The position numbers and the translations under genes were made by a program. A stretch of DNA of 64,000 bases from Theocolax elegans (Eukaryota > Arthropoda > Insecta > Hymenoptera > Cerocephalidae), in assembly GCA_026168455.1 (NCBI GenBank), contig CM047429.1:10270643-10334642 (forward strand), given 5' to 3'. How positions within the stretch are numbered: the stretch's first letter is position 1; each line of letters opens with the position of its first letter. Shown here piece by piece: positions 1 through 9,814 of the stretch. Below the pieces are notes generated by a model. It searched no databases, was not told the DNA's origin, and saw only the letters and a list, made by a program, of their open reading frames with translations.

Positions 1-58
1 TAAGAGGACACAGTTTTTTTCGCAGACATTATACTGTGTACTCCGTTGAAAGTGCATT

Positions 59-418
59 ATGGATCAAGTATCTAAGATTCATGTTCTCAGTGTTCTCAAT
101 TGTGTTTTACGTATAGCGATTGTACGCGAACCAATGATTCGCACAATCAGTAAGAATATGCGTAGAGACAATCTAAAGACTTTTTCTACCAACATTTTGT
201 TAAAAAAATTACGGTCTTTGGTTTCATTATGTAGCAGCGGTACGATTGAACATATGTTTAAAGTAGGGTTGTTCGATAATCAAATTATCAGATCAGTAAT
301 TATACGTGTGTTGAGAGACAGGAATCTTCATAACAACTCTGAATTCAGGAATATTATACACCGCGCCGGTACGTATTTTACTAGATCTTGTAAAGAGATT
401 TTAGTATTGAATACTTAA
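59..418 (+). CDS. Hypothetical protein, 119 aa, upstream of PolB
   Basis: An open frame of 119 codons starts at an ATG shortly after the window start and ends 28 bases before the predicted PolB start at 446. The protein is basic, with many Arg/Lys and no transmembrane segment, Cys cluster or catalytic motif that I recognise. Its middle (about residues 45-95) looks helical with alternating Leu/Ile and charged residues. Its position between the expected left terminus and PolB matches where small early genes sit in such elements, but I recognise no family. It may also be a 3' part of a gene begun upstream of the window. The reality of the gene rests on its length, strand and spacing. Confidence 0.45.
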   Translation: MDQVSKIHVLSVLNCVLRIAIVREPMIRTISKNMRRDNLKTFSTNILLKKLRSLVSLCSSGTIEHMFKVGLFDNQIIRSVIIRVLRDRNLHNNSEFRNIIHRAGTYFTRSCKEILVLNT

Positions 419-500
419 AATTTATATATTTTAGCACTTAAAGAAATGGACGATGATGTTGAAGGAGATAATTATATTATGAATTGTCAATACAAAGTTG

Positions 501-572
501 GTAAGTGTACAATATAGTTTTGTAAATTGACTTAATTTCTAATGCTTCTAATGCTTTTATATTTTACATTAG
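501..572 (+). other. Predicted intron 1 of polB
   Basis: The donor GTAAGT starts at 501 and the acceptor TTTTACATTAG ends at 572. Splicing joins one leftover base of exon 1 with two bases of exon 2 to make a Glu codon, keeping the frame of the 573-740 exon. The intron is AT-rich and 72 bases long, a normal size for a short insect intron. Predicted only from splice signals and phase. Confidence 0.6.
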
Positions 573-740
573 AACCCGACGGTATAGAAGAAATTAGACG
601 TAATCAGCCGACCTCATCGTTTGAAGCAGATCCAATACCATCGACCAGTCGAATCATCGATACGCATGATGATAACGAATATTCATCCAGCATCACCTCC
701 TGCTCGAGTTGTAGCGATACTTCATCCGTTGACGATAATT

Positions 741-811
741 GTACGTATTATTCTTTATCTCGACACGTTTGTTTTAAACATTATAAATTGAATTTAATTT
801 CATTTACAAAG
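741..811 (+). other. Predicted intron 2 of polB
   Basis: The donor GTACGT starts at 741 and the acceptor TTTACAAAG ends at 811. Removing these 71 bases joins the acidic, Ser/Thr-rich exon 2 to the frame that runs into the long polymerase ORF; the joined codon is Cys. Without splicing, exon 2 would run out of frame to a stop at 928. Confidence 0.6.
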
Positions 812-3800
812 GTGGCGTTTTCCAGAAAGGTGAAGGTTCACCAGAACAACGTTTCATTATCGAAAACCAAGTACGCAAACATTTTCAACGATTCGGGTTG
901 GACGGAATGGAAGTTCAAGGAAGAGTAGCACGACCACCACCTGACGCAAATATATATGAGTGGATGGAAGGAGCTCTAAACGACTTACATCGTCATTTAT
1001 GTGGCGATCGCGACGGTTCTGATTTCATAGGTGTAACTATCGATTCAGAAAGATTTATTCACGGATCTTTGTGGTTATCGTTCAGACCTATTTGTGATTT
1101 TAATGTGGAAGATCTATGGAACTTGTTATACAGTGCTGCTCAAAGTGCGGACGATTTTAGCATTGATGATTCGTTACGAATTAAATATGCTATTGTGCGG
1201 AATGTTTTGGGCCGCGGTCGAGTTAGGTTAACAGAGCAATGTGTACTTAAAAAATCAATTTTGACTATAAGGAACGATGATATTTTTTGTTTACCTCGGT
1301 CTCTAGTAACAGCATTGGCTTATGTGGTTAGAGGACAGATACGTTCGGGACAACTACACGAGTATTGGACAGCTATCAGAAATTCTGGCAGACCTCTACA
1401 AAAGGAAGCCGCTCTAGAACTAGTAGCTTTAGCGCAGGTTGCGATACCTGCTACCGGATGCGGAATAAATGAAATTCATCATTTTCAAGAATTTTTTGCT
1501 GATCGTGGTGTTGTCATAGTGGTATACAATTTCCAAAATTTCGGACGTGGTGAACACCCTGTTTATGACGGTACGAAATTCGTGATTGATACACATAAAA
1601 ACATTACTCACTTTTTACGTATCATGTACTACGAATCGTCAAATCACTACCAACCGATTCTAAATTTGATAGGTGCTAGCGGTAGTAGGGGTTACTGCAT
1701 ACCATGCAATCAAAGTTACAGAAACGTTGAAGATCATCGGTGTTCTCACAGATGCTATAAGTGCATGCAAATTCCACCATGCGATTCCCATGAAATTTTA
1801 AAAAAATGTCCAATGTGTCTTAGAAGTTTCTTCGGTGAAGTGTGTTTCAATAATCACCGCAAACATGAATCATTCAAGAAGAATCTTAGTGTTTGTAAGG
1901 CTATTCAAGTTTGTCAATCTTGCTGCAAAACGGTTCGTGTATATAGTCGTAGAGAAAAACACGAGTGTGGTATTGTATATTGCAAAACTTGTAATGAACG
2001 ATTACCAAGTGACCATTTTTGTTACGTTCAACATATCAAACGCGATAAGAAAACTTTAAGAACGATTTTCTTATTTTATGATTTCGAAACGGAGCAAACA
2101 TTATCTGTATTGGGTGACGTTAATAAAAAAATACATGTTCCAAATCTATGCGTAGTGCAGCAAGTTTGCAGCTTTTGCCTTGAAGATACCAATATTTCAA
2201 ACAGATGTGTACAATGTGGTATACGCGAATATATATTTAAAACAGATCCTGTCAAAGAACTGGTTGAACTCGCTTTGACTCCTCGAAAAATATTCAAAAA
2301 GGTTGTCTGTATTGCCCACAATTCTCAAGGGTTTGATGCTCAATTTATATTTAAATATCTTGTGGAGAAACGTAGCGGTCGTATCAAACCAACTGTAATT
2401 TTGAATGGATCCAAAATCATTTTGATGGAGTTTAAGAATATTAAATTTATCGACAGTTTAAATTACTTCCACATGCCGCTGAGTACTTTGCCAAAAGCAT
2501 ACGGCTTATCTGGAATTGAAAAAGGTACGTTTCCTCACTTATTCAACACACAAGAACACCAATCTTATATTGGACCGTTACCGTCTTTGGAAATGTACGC
2601 TCCAGATAGTATGCATCCTAACGAAAGAGAAAATTTTTTGTCGTGGTATAGAGAACAACAGGAGGTGGGATATATTTTTGATTTTCAAAAAGAAATTGTA
2701 AAATATTGTAAGCAAGACGTGAACATTCTGAGGTTGGCTTGCTTGAATTTTCGATCAACATTCATAAAGTACAATGTAGACCCATTCGTGGAATGTTCTA
2801 CAATTGCTTCGGCATGCATGCATGTTTATAGAAAGAATTTTTTAAAGAAGAATCAGATAGGCCTAATTCCAATAGGAGGGTACCAACGTGCAGATAATCA
2901 ATCTATCAAAGCGATTCAATGGTTATATTGGATGGAGAAAAAGGAATTAAACAGAGAAATTGCACACGCTGGTCGATGCCGATAAAAGAAAATAATAGAG
3001 GGTATTCTAGTGGACGGTTACTGTGTTCCTACTGAACATGAAACCCATAATGGTATAGTTCTCCAATTCCATGGATAGCATGGCTGTCCGCGATGTTACA
3101 AAATAAATAGAGATGAAATTTTATCGGACGGTCAATCGATGGATGATAGATTCGAAAAAACCAACGTCATTTCTGAAAAAATCAGAGCCGGTAATTATGA
3201 ATTAATCGAAATTTGGGAGTGTGTATTTAAGAAGAAAGTTTCCGAAAGTGCAGAAATGAAACAATTTCTACGAGAAATAAGTAGTTTATTAGATCGAAAA
3301 CCACTAGATCCCCATGATGCTTTCTTTGGTGGACGTACGGGTAACACGGTAAAAGTATACGACTGCAATGAAGAGGAAAAGATTAGATACGTTGATGTTT
3401 GCTCACTCTATCCGTACATATGTAAAAGAGGAAAATATTCCATAGGTCATCCAAAATTGTATGTAGGGGAAGAAGAATGTCAAAAACTTATAGGACACGC
3501 ACTCGATGTATCGAAAGTCGACGGATTGATTATGTGCGATGTGTTACCTCCGAGAAATTTGTACCATCCAGTTCTTCCTGTGAGAATGCATGGTAAGCTA
3601 ATTTTCCCATTGTGTCGTTCGTGTTGCGAAGAAATGACACAAACTGATTGCCCTCATGAAGATCCGCTAGAACGACTTCTGCAAGGAACTTGGGTATCGG
3701 AAGAAGTTAAAAAAGCTGTCGAATTAGGCTACGTTGTTCATGCAGTACACGAAATTTGGCAATATAAAATGACACAGTATGACCCTAAAACGCAGAATGG

Positions 3801-4951
3801 CGGTATATTTGCACGATATATAGATGGGTTTTACAAAGATAAAAACGAAGCTTCAGGATATCCACCAGACTGTGTTACCGATGAGGAAAAGAATCAGTAT
3901 ATAACAAATATTGAGCGTAAAGAAGGTATACGATTAAACAAAAGTAACATTAAGTTTAACCCCGGATTAAGATCCGTGGCAAAATTATCTTTAAATTCTC
4001 TGTGGGGTAAGTTGGCTCAGCGTGAAAATAAGCCGAAAACGGAGGTGATTACACAACCGCAGAGATTGGTAGAGCTGCTTACCAGTGTGGAAATTGATGT
4101 GAATTCAATTTTACCCGTAAACGATGATACACTGTACGTAAATTGGCAATATAAAAGTGATTCCCTCAGACCATCACACACTACGAGCGTAGTCGTTGCT
4201 GCTTTCACGACATCTCAAGCCCGTCTGAAATTATTTGGGTACTTGAACGAATTAGGAGAACGCGTTCTCTACTACGACACTGACTCTGTACTCTATGTGA
4301 GTAGAAATAGTGATAAAGATTTACCGCTCGGTAACATGCTTGGAGATCTTACCGATGAATTGGCTGACAAAGGAATAGGAACCTACATTACATCTTTTAT
4401 TTCAGGGGGGCCAAAATTTTACGCATACAAGTACAAAACTCCAAATGGCGAAGAATGCGTGTGTAAAGTAAAAGGAATTCGTTTAAATTATACAAACAGT
4501 CAACGAGTGAACTATGATAGTATACGGGAAATGATCACTGCAAGTACGAATGAGATAACGTTAACTTCATCGGCTATTAGAAGAACGCGTTTTCACGACG
4601 TCGTAACGCAGGACGAGACGAAAACCTGTAAACCTGTTTACGATAAAAGAAGATTTGTGAACCTGTATAAAAGTTACCCGTATGGATACAAATGCTGACA
4701 AGAATCAAGAAGGTTGATGGCAAGAAGTATAAACATTGTTGAGATAAAGTACAAGCATCATTTTACTTTGTACATCCACACGTGCATGGACTCCTGCAAG
4801 AGTACGTACGCCTTATAACGATTTGGGAGAAAGATATAGTGCACTTTTACATCCGATGCAATCAACGGTCTGTAATTTACGCAGAATCGAATAATACCTG
4901 TTCCCTACTTGACAGTCCAAAGTTACTAAATTTCATTTTTCGTAATCCAAA

Positions 4952-5116
4952 ATGGGTCAAAATAAGAGTAAACCAGATCAGATACCACTAATTGTTAAAA
5001 AGCAGGGAAAGAAAGACGGTATCCACACAAAGTCTCAATGGAAAAAGTACTCCGAAAATTTTTCTACTAATACCATCAGAATGTGTAAAAAAAAAGATAA
5101 TTATAAAAAAATGTAA
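4952..5116 (+). CDS. Possible 54-aa basic protein with N-myristoylation-like start
   Basis: A short frame of 54 codons lies between PolB and the ATPase. It starts MGQNKS, which has Gly2 and Ser6 as in N-myristoylated proteins, and is rich in Lys. I recognise no family. The region between 4699 and 4951 has no convincing gene, and this small frame could be chance in AT-rich DNA. Confidence 0.25.
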   Translation: MGQNKSKPDQIPLIVKKQGKKDGIHTKSQWKKYSENFSTNTIRMCKKKDNYKKM

Positions 5117-5576
5117 TTAGAAAAATTGATCGATGTATCAACTCTACTTGTTAATAAACGATTTGATGAAAGATATTTTTACCCATTTCACTCTCTTACA
5201 TTCACCTTACATTTTTTTTTTATTTTCACCTTCTAACGACGATGTACAACGTAAAAAAAAAATACGCGTTTTACTAATTATAAATTTCATTAAATTATTA
5301 AAAATTAATTTTGTATTTCTATCAAATGTCTGAATCGCTCAAACGAGACATAAGATCATCTGTGCGGTAGCTCGAGGTTTTTGGGCGCGTGTACACGAGC
5401 GGGGCGCGATGTTGTACGAGCTCGTTTGACCGCGCGAACGTAGACGAGCTCGATCGCAAAACGCTCGTAAGCGGTTGCGCGCGGGGGCCCCACTGCGGTT
5501 CGCGAGCTCCTCGTTCGAGGTACGAGATTCACGGTACGAATACTTCATTTTCACGTACATGTAATCAGTCGTCATC
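5117..5576. other. Intergenic region before the packaging ATPase, with a GC-rich island
   Basis: No gene is seen. Bases 5117-5335 are AT-rich. Bases about 5340-5540 switch abruptly to GC- and CpG-rich sequence containing several GAGCTCG motifs. The region ends with ATCAGTC (5564-5570) just upstream of the ATPase start codon, resembling an arthropod initiator (TCAGT). This would be a sensible place for a promoter of the downstream gene block, but that is inference. Confidence 0.35.
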
Positions 5577-6260
5577 ATGGACACGAGATGGAAACATCCA
5601 TTTACAGCGATACTAAGTGGTCCCACAGGTTGTGGAAAGACAGTGTTTGTTAAAAAATTTCTTAAAAATCTCGAGCGAATGTGCGATACACGAATCGATC
5701 GTAAAATTTTGTATTACGCCGAATGGCAACGGGGATACAGAGATTTGGGAAAGCAAATAGAATTTCGAGAAGGATTACCGCAAATCAGTGACTACGCAAA
5801 CGATCCTCGATCAAAATTGATAATTATCGACGATTTGATGAGAGAATCATCGACGGATGGAGGCGCGATCGTTAATCTATTTACAAAAGGGAGTCATCAC
5901 AACAATTTGAGCGTGATATTTATAACTCAAAACATCTTTCATCAGGGTAAGGGACAGCGCGACATATCCCTAAATACGCACTACATGGTACTATTTCGGA
6001 ACTTACGCGATCGCGCTCAGATACACCACCTCGCTCGTCAAATCTGTCCCGAAGATCCGTGATTCATACGGGAAGCGTACGAGGACGCGACTAGTCAACC
6101 CTACGGATACCTCTTACTCGATTTGAAGTAGGATACACCTGATAATTGTCGATTCCGTACAACAATCTTTCCCGAAGACGACCATCAATGCGTCTACGTG
6201 CAGAAGAAAAAGATAAAACTCTGCGACTTTACAAACTGCGTACCAGTCGTGTCGGTGTAA
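5577..6260 (+). pseudogene. FtsK/HerA-type genome-packaging ATPase, two in-frame stops
   Basis: The ATPase would pump DNA into the capsid. The frame opens with an ATG at 5577. Walker A is GPTGCGKT (residues 15-22). Walker B is KLIIIDDL near residue 84, and a SVIFITQN segment (sensor-like) follows near residue 117. The open part ends at TGA 6060-6062, but the same frame continues with family-like sequence (YGYLLLDLK) to a second in-frame TAG at 6129-6131, and then on to TAA 6258-6260, which overlaps the start of the next gene (TAATG). The natural protein was therefore about 227 residues and this copy has two nonsense codons without frameshift. Polinton and adintovirus ATPases have this short, single-domain build. 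Confidence 0.88.
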
Positions 6261-6610
6261 TGGCGTCGAAAAGTCGTCAACGCTCACCTTTCAGTAATAA
6301 AGTTACAGTAATTTTACGGGCTCTGTACCATTTGAAAGACGAGCAACGAAAGGCTTTACTCAACAAAGCAGATCCTAAACTGATAAAACATATTTGCGAG
6401 TGCGCATTGAATGTATTAGCTGGAAACGTACCACTTAGTAAGAAACACATGTCCCAATTACGTAAACACACAACTGTTTTGAGAAAACTAGCTGAACCGA
6501 GAATAAATATTAATCGTAAAAAGAAACTCATTGTGCAACGTGGAGGATTTTTACCAGCTTTACTTGCACCATTAATTGGTACGGTTTTAGCAAATCTTGT
6601 GACTAAGTGA
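6260..6610 (+). CDS. Conserved small basic Polinton protein with C-terminal hydrophobic segment
   Basis: The protein is 116 residues from the ATG at 6260, which overlaps the ATPase stop. An ATG at 6146 in the same frame is less likely because it lies inside the ATPase. The N-terminal two thirds is basic and helical with a CECALNVLAGNVPLS segment (about residues 50-64). A Lys/Arg run is followed by a Gly-Phe-Leu-Pro hydrophobic segment (about residues 93-112, FLPALLAPLIGTVLANLV) that could insert in or disrupt a membrane. I recognise this as a type of small protein recurring beside PolB/ATPase in arthropod Polintons; its function is not established. A role as virion core or membrane-active protein, as for adenovirus pX/pVI, is inference. 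Confidence 0.65.
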   Translation: MASKSRQRSPFSNKVTVILRALYHLKDEQRKALLNKADPKLIKHICECALNVLAGNVPLSKKHMSQLRKHTTVLRKLAEPRININRKKKLIVQRGGFLPALLAPLIGTVLANLVTK

Positions 6611-6618
6611 TCAACGGT

Positions 6619-7452
6619 ATGGAGCATGCTCGAAAAATAGTTCTCGTCCCGTACGAGAATGTGGAGCGTATGAGGCAACAATGTGCATTTGACAGCGGTA
6701 TGAATTCCGTACAAACACCTGGTACGACCATGAGTAGACTCGATGAAGAAATGAAGGATATTTTAAATTCCAATACGTACAAAGACGAGAGAGAAAAATG
6801 GTATCTTTACAGCCAAGTTTTACAAAGATATCTTCATTTTAGAAACAGCGACACTCGTCACGACCAATTGAAAGAAATAAATGATTTTGGCGATGATGAG
6901 GTGACGAAAAGACCACGAGAAGACGAGGCAGAAAAAAAAGCTATCGACGAACGCGTGATTGAGACCGTTCCCGTCAAGTTTAAAAAAATGGCTGATAATT
7001 TATTACATCATCTGAGAAGTCACGAAAATATATCGTGGAATGATAGAGGTAAAATGATCATAGATGGCGCACCGATGAAGGGTATGAACATTATCGATCT
7101 GGTAAATGACGCCGTAAGAAATAGAAAAAGAACGCCTCCACAGGGTAGCGCTCAGTTTGCGTCTGTGCTTCGTCGTGCATCGGTTCCCAGAGAATACATT
7201 GGAAACGAACGCGTTTGGAGAGAGGTCGCAAAGAAATCGTTATCGTCAAGTTCGTCATCGGATGAAACACACGCGCCTAAACTACCAAAAACTGACACTG
7301 ATAGTGCCAATCATTTAAAAAGGAAAGCGAGTTCCATCTCTACGAGTAGCTCGGACGAGGAAGATCGTACTCCGCGTATTAATAGGGTTAAGACACCTGT
7401 GAGACCAGGTAATCTATTATTGAATTCATGGCAGCGACTAGCGGGGAAGTAA
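6619..7452 (+). CDS. Conserved Polinton protein of unknown function, 277 aa
   Basis: I chose the ATG at 6619 (MEHARK...) because the frame upstream to 6607 has only GTG. An early LDEEM.DIL segment and a WYLYSQVLQRYLHF segment (about residues 58-71) are followed by acidic/basic alternating sequence. A central region (residues 125-180) ends in RTPPQGSAQF, and the tail is Ser-rich (SSSSSSDE, ISTSSSDEE) with phosphorylation-type acidic serines. No enzyme motif is seen. I recall this type of protein in arthropod Polintons next to the PLA2-like gene, where it is uncharacterised. Its place among structural genes and its highly charged tail suggest a DNA-binding core or scaffold protein, which is inference. 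Confidence 0.6.
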   Translation: MEHARKIVLVPYENVERMRQQCAFDSGMNSVQTPGTTMSRLDEEMKDILNSNTYKDEREKWYLYSQVLQRYLHFRNSDTRHDQLKEINDFGDDEVTKRPREDEAEKKAIDERVIETVPVKFKKMADNLLHHLRSHENISWNDRGKMIIDGAPMKGMNIIDLVNDAVRNRKRTPPQGSAQFASVLRRASVPREYIGNERVWREVAKKSLSSSSSSDETHAPKLPKTDTDSANHLKRKASSISTSSSDEEDRTPRINRVKTPVRPGNLLLNSWQRLAGK

Positions 7453-7460
7453 AGTTAAAA

Positions 7461-7861
7461 ATGGATGACGAAAAGAGTGTACTAGACTCGATGATCGAGT
7501 TACTTCCTCCTATAAATTTTGTGGTCCAGGTACAAAACTAGTCGAACGTCTCGAACGTGGTGAAATTGGAATCAATCCATTGGACGATGCTTGTCGAGAA
7601 CACGATATTGCCTACGCTGATAAGAAGACGAATCGAAATCAGGCCGATCGAGTTTTGGCTGAACGTGCTTTTTCACGTATGTTGGCGGGGGATACTCCGA
7701 GCGATGAAAGAACTCTGGCGATGATGACTGCTTGCTGTATGGTTAGTAAAATCACGTTCGAAAAATTTTTTGGACGTATTAAGAAAGCAATCAAGCGCAA
7801 CAATAAGAAAAAGAATAAAAAACAAAAAACCTTATCAAAAGAGGCTAAGAATCATGAATAA
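7461..7861 (+). pseudogene. Phospholipase A2-like (parvovirus VP1u-type) protein, frameshifted
   Basis: The second part of this gene (frame open from 7469, clearly coding from about 7511 to 7861) has the calcium loop YKFCGPGTKL and the catalytic DDACREHDIAY helix with its His-Asp pair, as in the secreted-PLA2-like domain of parvovirus VP1 and Polinton/adintovirus capsid accessories. In viruses this activity breaches the endosome membrane. The ATG at 7461 starts MDDEKSVLDSMIELLPP in a different frame that stops at TAG about 7539. The two parts meet near 7508-7514, where a short deletion appears to have changed the frame just before the calcium loop. The C-terminus is a Lys-rich, nuclear-localisation-like stretch. 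The stop overlaps the integrase start. Confidence 0.75.
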
Positions 7862-8948
7862 TCAATTGGAACTCTTGTATTATGGTTTACCAAGATCTAC
7901 CGCATACGCTGGAGCTGACAAATTGTTACAAACCACCCGTAAAACGTTTAACTCGGAACGTGTGATTGAATGGCTCGAGAGTCAGGATGCATACAATAAA
8001 CACAAATTTGTTAGACGTAGATTCGTTCGACGTAGTTATAACGTTCGCAATATTGATGATGTTTGGGAAGCCGATTTAATGGATTTGAGATTATTGAAAA
8101 CGTACAACGATGGATTCACTTATATTTTGACCGTTATAGATGTTCTTAGCAAATATGTATGGATAGAGCCGGTAGAGACGAAAAGTGGTAATAACGTCGC
8201 TAAAGCTTTTGAAATTATTTTAACCAGGACTGGTGGACGAAAACCGATATGTCTGCAGACCGATAAAGGTCGCGAATTTACGAACCGCGAATTCCAACAA
8301 GTCCTCGAAAAAGAAGATATAATCTACAGAATCGTACGTAGTCCTGACATTAAAGCAGCTATCGTTGAAAGAGTTATAAGAACAATTAAAGAACGAATAT
8401 GGCGATTCTTTACTCACACCAATACCAGGCGTTATATCGATGTATTAGGAAATATAGTCGATGCTTATAATCATACAAAACATTCAGCTATCCAAATGAA
8501 ACCAGCCTCAGTCACCATATACAATGTCGCAGAGGCACGTAAAAATTTGAAGCACCGATACGAATCAAAACACCAACCTGATGTAATTAAACATGTTAAA
8601 TATAGAGTTGGTGATTCGGTTCGTGTCAGTCGCGCGAGAAACGTTTTTGCAAAAGCATACGAGGGCGGATGGTCTGAGGAAGTTTTCAAGATTTACAGAA
8701 TTTCAACATATCGTTATCCGGTTGTGTATTTTTTAAAAGATCTGGCCGGTGAAGAAATTGATGGGTATTTTTACGGGGAGGAGCTTTGCAAAGTAAGATT
8801 GGATTTTACGAATAAAGTTTTTGAAATCGATCAAATCTTGAAGTCGCGAGGACGAGGTCGGTTAAAAGAATATTTTGTAAGTTGGAAAGGTTATCCTGAA
8901 AAATTTAATTCGTGGGTAAAGGCTAGCGATATTGCTGAAACAAGATGA
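7854..8948 (+). CDS. Retroviral-type integrase with C-terminal chromodomain
   Basis: The integrase would insert the element into host DNA. The chosen ATG at 7854 gives 364 residues and overlaps the previous stop (ATGAATAA). After a short N-terminal helical region the rve catalytic core has its three acidic residues: Asp in WEADLMDL (about residue 73), Asp in LQTDKGREF (about residue 138) and Glu in IVERVIRTIK (about residue 174). An SH3-like segment (about residues 240-310) follows, and then a chromodomain (about 320-362) with YFVSWKGYP and FNSW. The frame is fully open with catalytic residues present, so it may still encode active protein. Chromodomain integrases of this type are typical of Polintons and some Gypsy elements; capsid gene context settles it as Polinton. 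Confidence 0.9.
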   Translation: MNNQLELLYYGLPRSTAYAGADKLLQTTRKTFNSERVIEWLESQDAYNKHKFVRRRFVRRSYNVRNIDDVWEADLMDLRLLKTYNDGFTYILTVIDVLSKYVWIEPVETKSGNNVAKAFEIILTRTGGRKPICLQTDKGREFTNREFQQVLEKEDIIYRIVRSPDIKAAIVERVIRTIKERIWRFFTHTNTRRYIDVLGNIVDAYNHTKHSAIQMKPASVTIYNVAEARKNLKHRYESKHQPDVIKHVKYRVGDSVRVSRARNVFAKAYEGGWSEEVFKIYRISTYRYPVVYFLKDLAGEEIDGYFYGEELCKVRLDFTNKVFEIDQILKSRGRGRLKEYFVSWKGYPEKFNSWVKASDIAETR

Positions 8949-9805
8949 TGAAAGATCAATTTTACGTCGTCTTACCGAGCAACAGTAGTATACAATTTTT
9001 TCCTGATAACACAACAACACACTTTGTTACACAGCTACCGCAAACTATTCGTTTACAAGGCTCGTGGGACGTTGCTCTCTCAGAGATTCAGATACCGCTC
9101 ACATTCCAACACTTTACGTCGGAGGAGGAGAGATCGGTACATATGCGTATCGCACCACCGCCGGCTAAATCAAGAATCTCGGCTATCGATGTAATTGATA
9201 TACTAAGCTCCAGCTCATTTACCGTTGACGATGTATCGTATATACGACGCGGGGTTTACAAAAGTATTGAAAGTTTGGTAGAGGAAATCAATGAATTGCA
9301 TTGCCTTAAAGGCCATTTAAAGTTTAGCGTTGAACGAGGTGGGTACACATCGGTACGTCGAATATGCCATCAAGAATATTGTTCGGAACTGGTACACCAG
9401 ATACATTTTTCGAGAAAAGTTAGAAAAACTCTTGGATTTGTTTTCCGGAATGAGCACAACGAATTTATTTATGTTGATAAAGATAAAGATAATTTGATAA
9501 TTTCCGATTGTCCCGCTAATCTTGCGAGTTGTTTACCAGACATGTTGATGATATATACAGATATCTGTGAACCATACGTAACCGGTGATGTACAGACACG
9601 ATTATTAAGAGCTGTATCGTTAAATATCGACGATTATAAGTACGGTGGAATGAGATTAAAAAGTTTCTCACCATCCATGTACTTACCACTGTTATTCAAC
9701 AACTTTCAAACCATTGAAATTGATATAAGAGATCAGCACGGAGTATCGATACCATTTGATTACGGTACGTTGACAGCAACGCTGCACTTTAAACGAGTTG
9801 ACTAA
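8945..9805 (+). CDS. Penton / minor capsid protein (single jelly-roll)
   Basis: This frame of 286 codons starts ATGATG, with the first ATG overlapping the integrase stop. The N-terminus has the conserved pattern QFYVVLPSNSS..FFPDNTTTHFVTQLP followed by an ELQG-like strand and DVALSEIQIP, which is the signature of Polinton penton proteins. Such proteins form the fivefold vertices of the icosahedral capsid. The remaining sequence is beta-rich and ends in a strand pattern (TLTATLHFKRV). There are no stops or frameshifts, so the gene looks intact. The Met at 8948 is an equally possible start. Confidence 0.85.
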   Translation: MMKDQFYVVLPSNSSIQFFPDNTTTHFVTQLPQTIRLQGSWDVALSEIQIPLTFQHFTSEEERSVHMRIAPPPAKSRISAIDVIDILSSSSFTVDDVSYIRRGVYKSIESLVEEINELHCLKGHLKFSVERGGYTSVRRICHQEYCSELVHQIHFSRKVRKTLGFVFRNEHNEFIYVDKDKDNLIISDCPANLASCLPDMLMIYTDICEPYVTGDVQTRLLRAVSLNIDDYKYGGMRLKSFSPSMYLPLLFNNFQTIEIDIRDQHGVSIPFDYGTLTATLHFKRVD

Positions 9806-9814
9806 ATAATAATC

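Larger units (their letters stand above)
446..4698 (+). pseudogene. polB: Protein-primed family B DNA polymerase (PolB), spliced 5' end, two in-frame stops
   Basis: This is the replicative polymerase of the element, of the protein-primed type. Exon 1 (446-500), exon 2 (573-740) and exon 3 (from 812) join in phase through GT...AG introns; exon 3 then stays in one frame to 4698. The N-terminal part carries a CLPR motif (near 1288) and a Cys/His-rich region (about 1690-2030). The 3'-5' exonuclease follows, with Exo I DFE near 2080, Exo II HNSQGFD near 2320 and Exo III YCKQD near 2704. Polymerase motif A is DVCSLYP (3394-3414), motif B is KLSLNSLWG (about 3982-4008) and motif C is YYDTDS (about 4270-4287). 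The protein ends in a PYGY tail typical of the group. The frame is interrupted by TAA at 2983-2985 and TAG at 3076-3078 with no frameshift; sequence around the second suggests a small in-frame deletion. All catalytic motifs survive on either side, so loss of function looks recent. Confidence 0.9.

Noticed and set aside
4782..4991. A 69-codon frame after PolB
   Set aside because: No family resemblance; the next gene starts much later and composition fits non-coding DNA.
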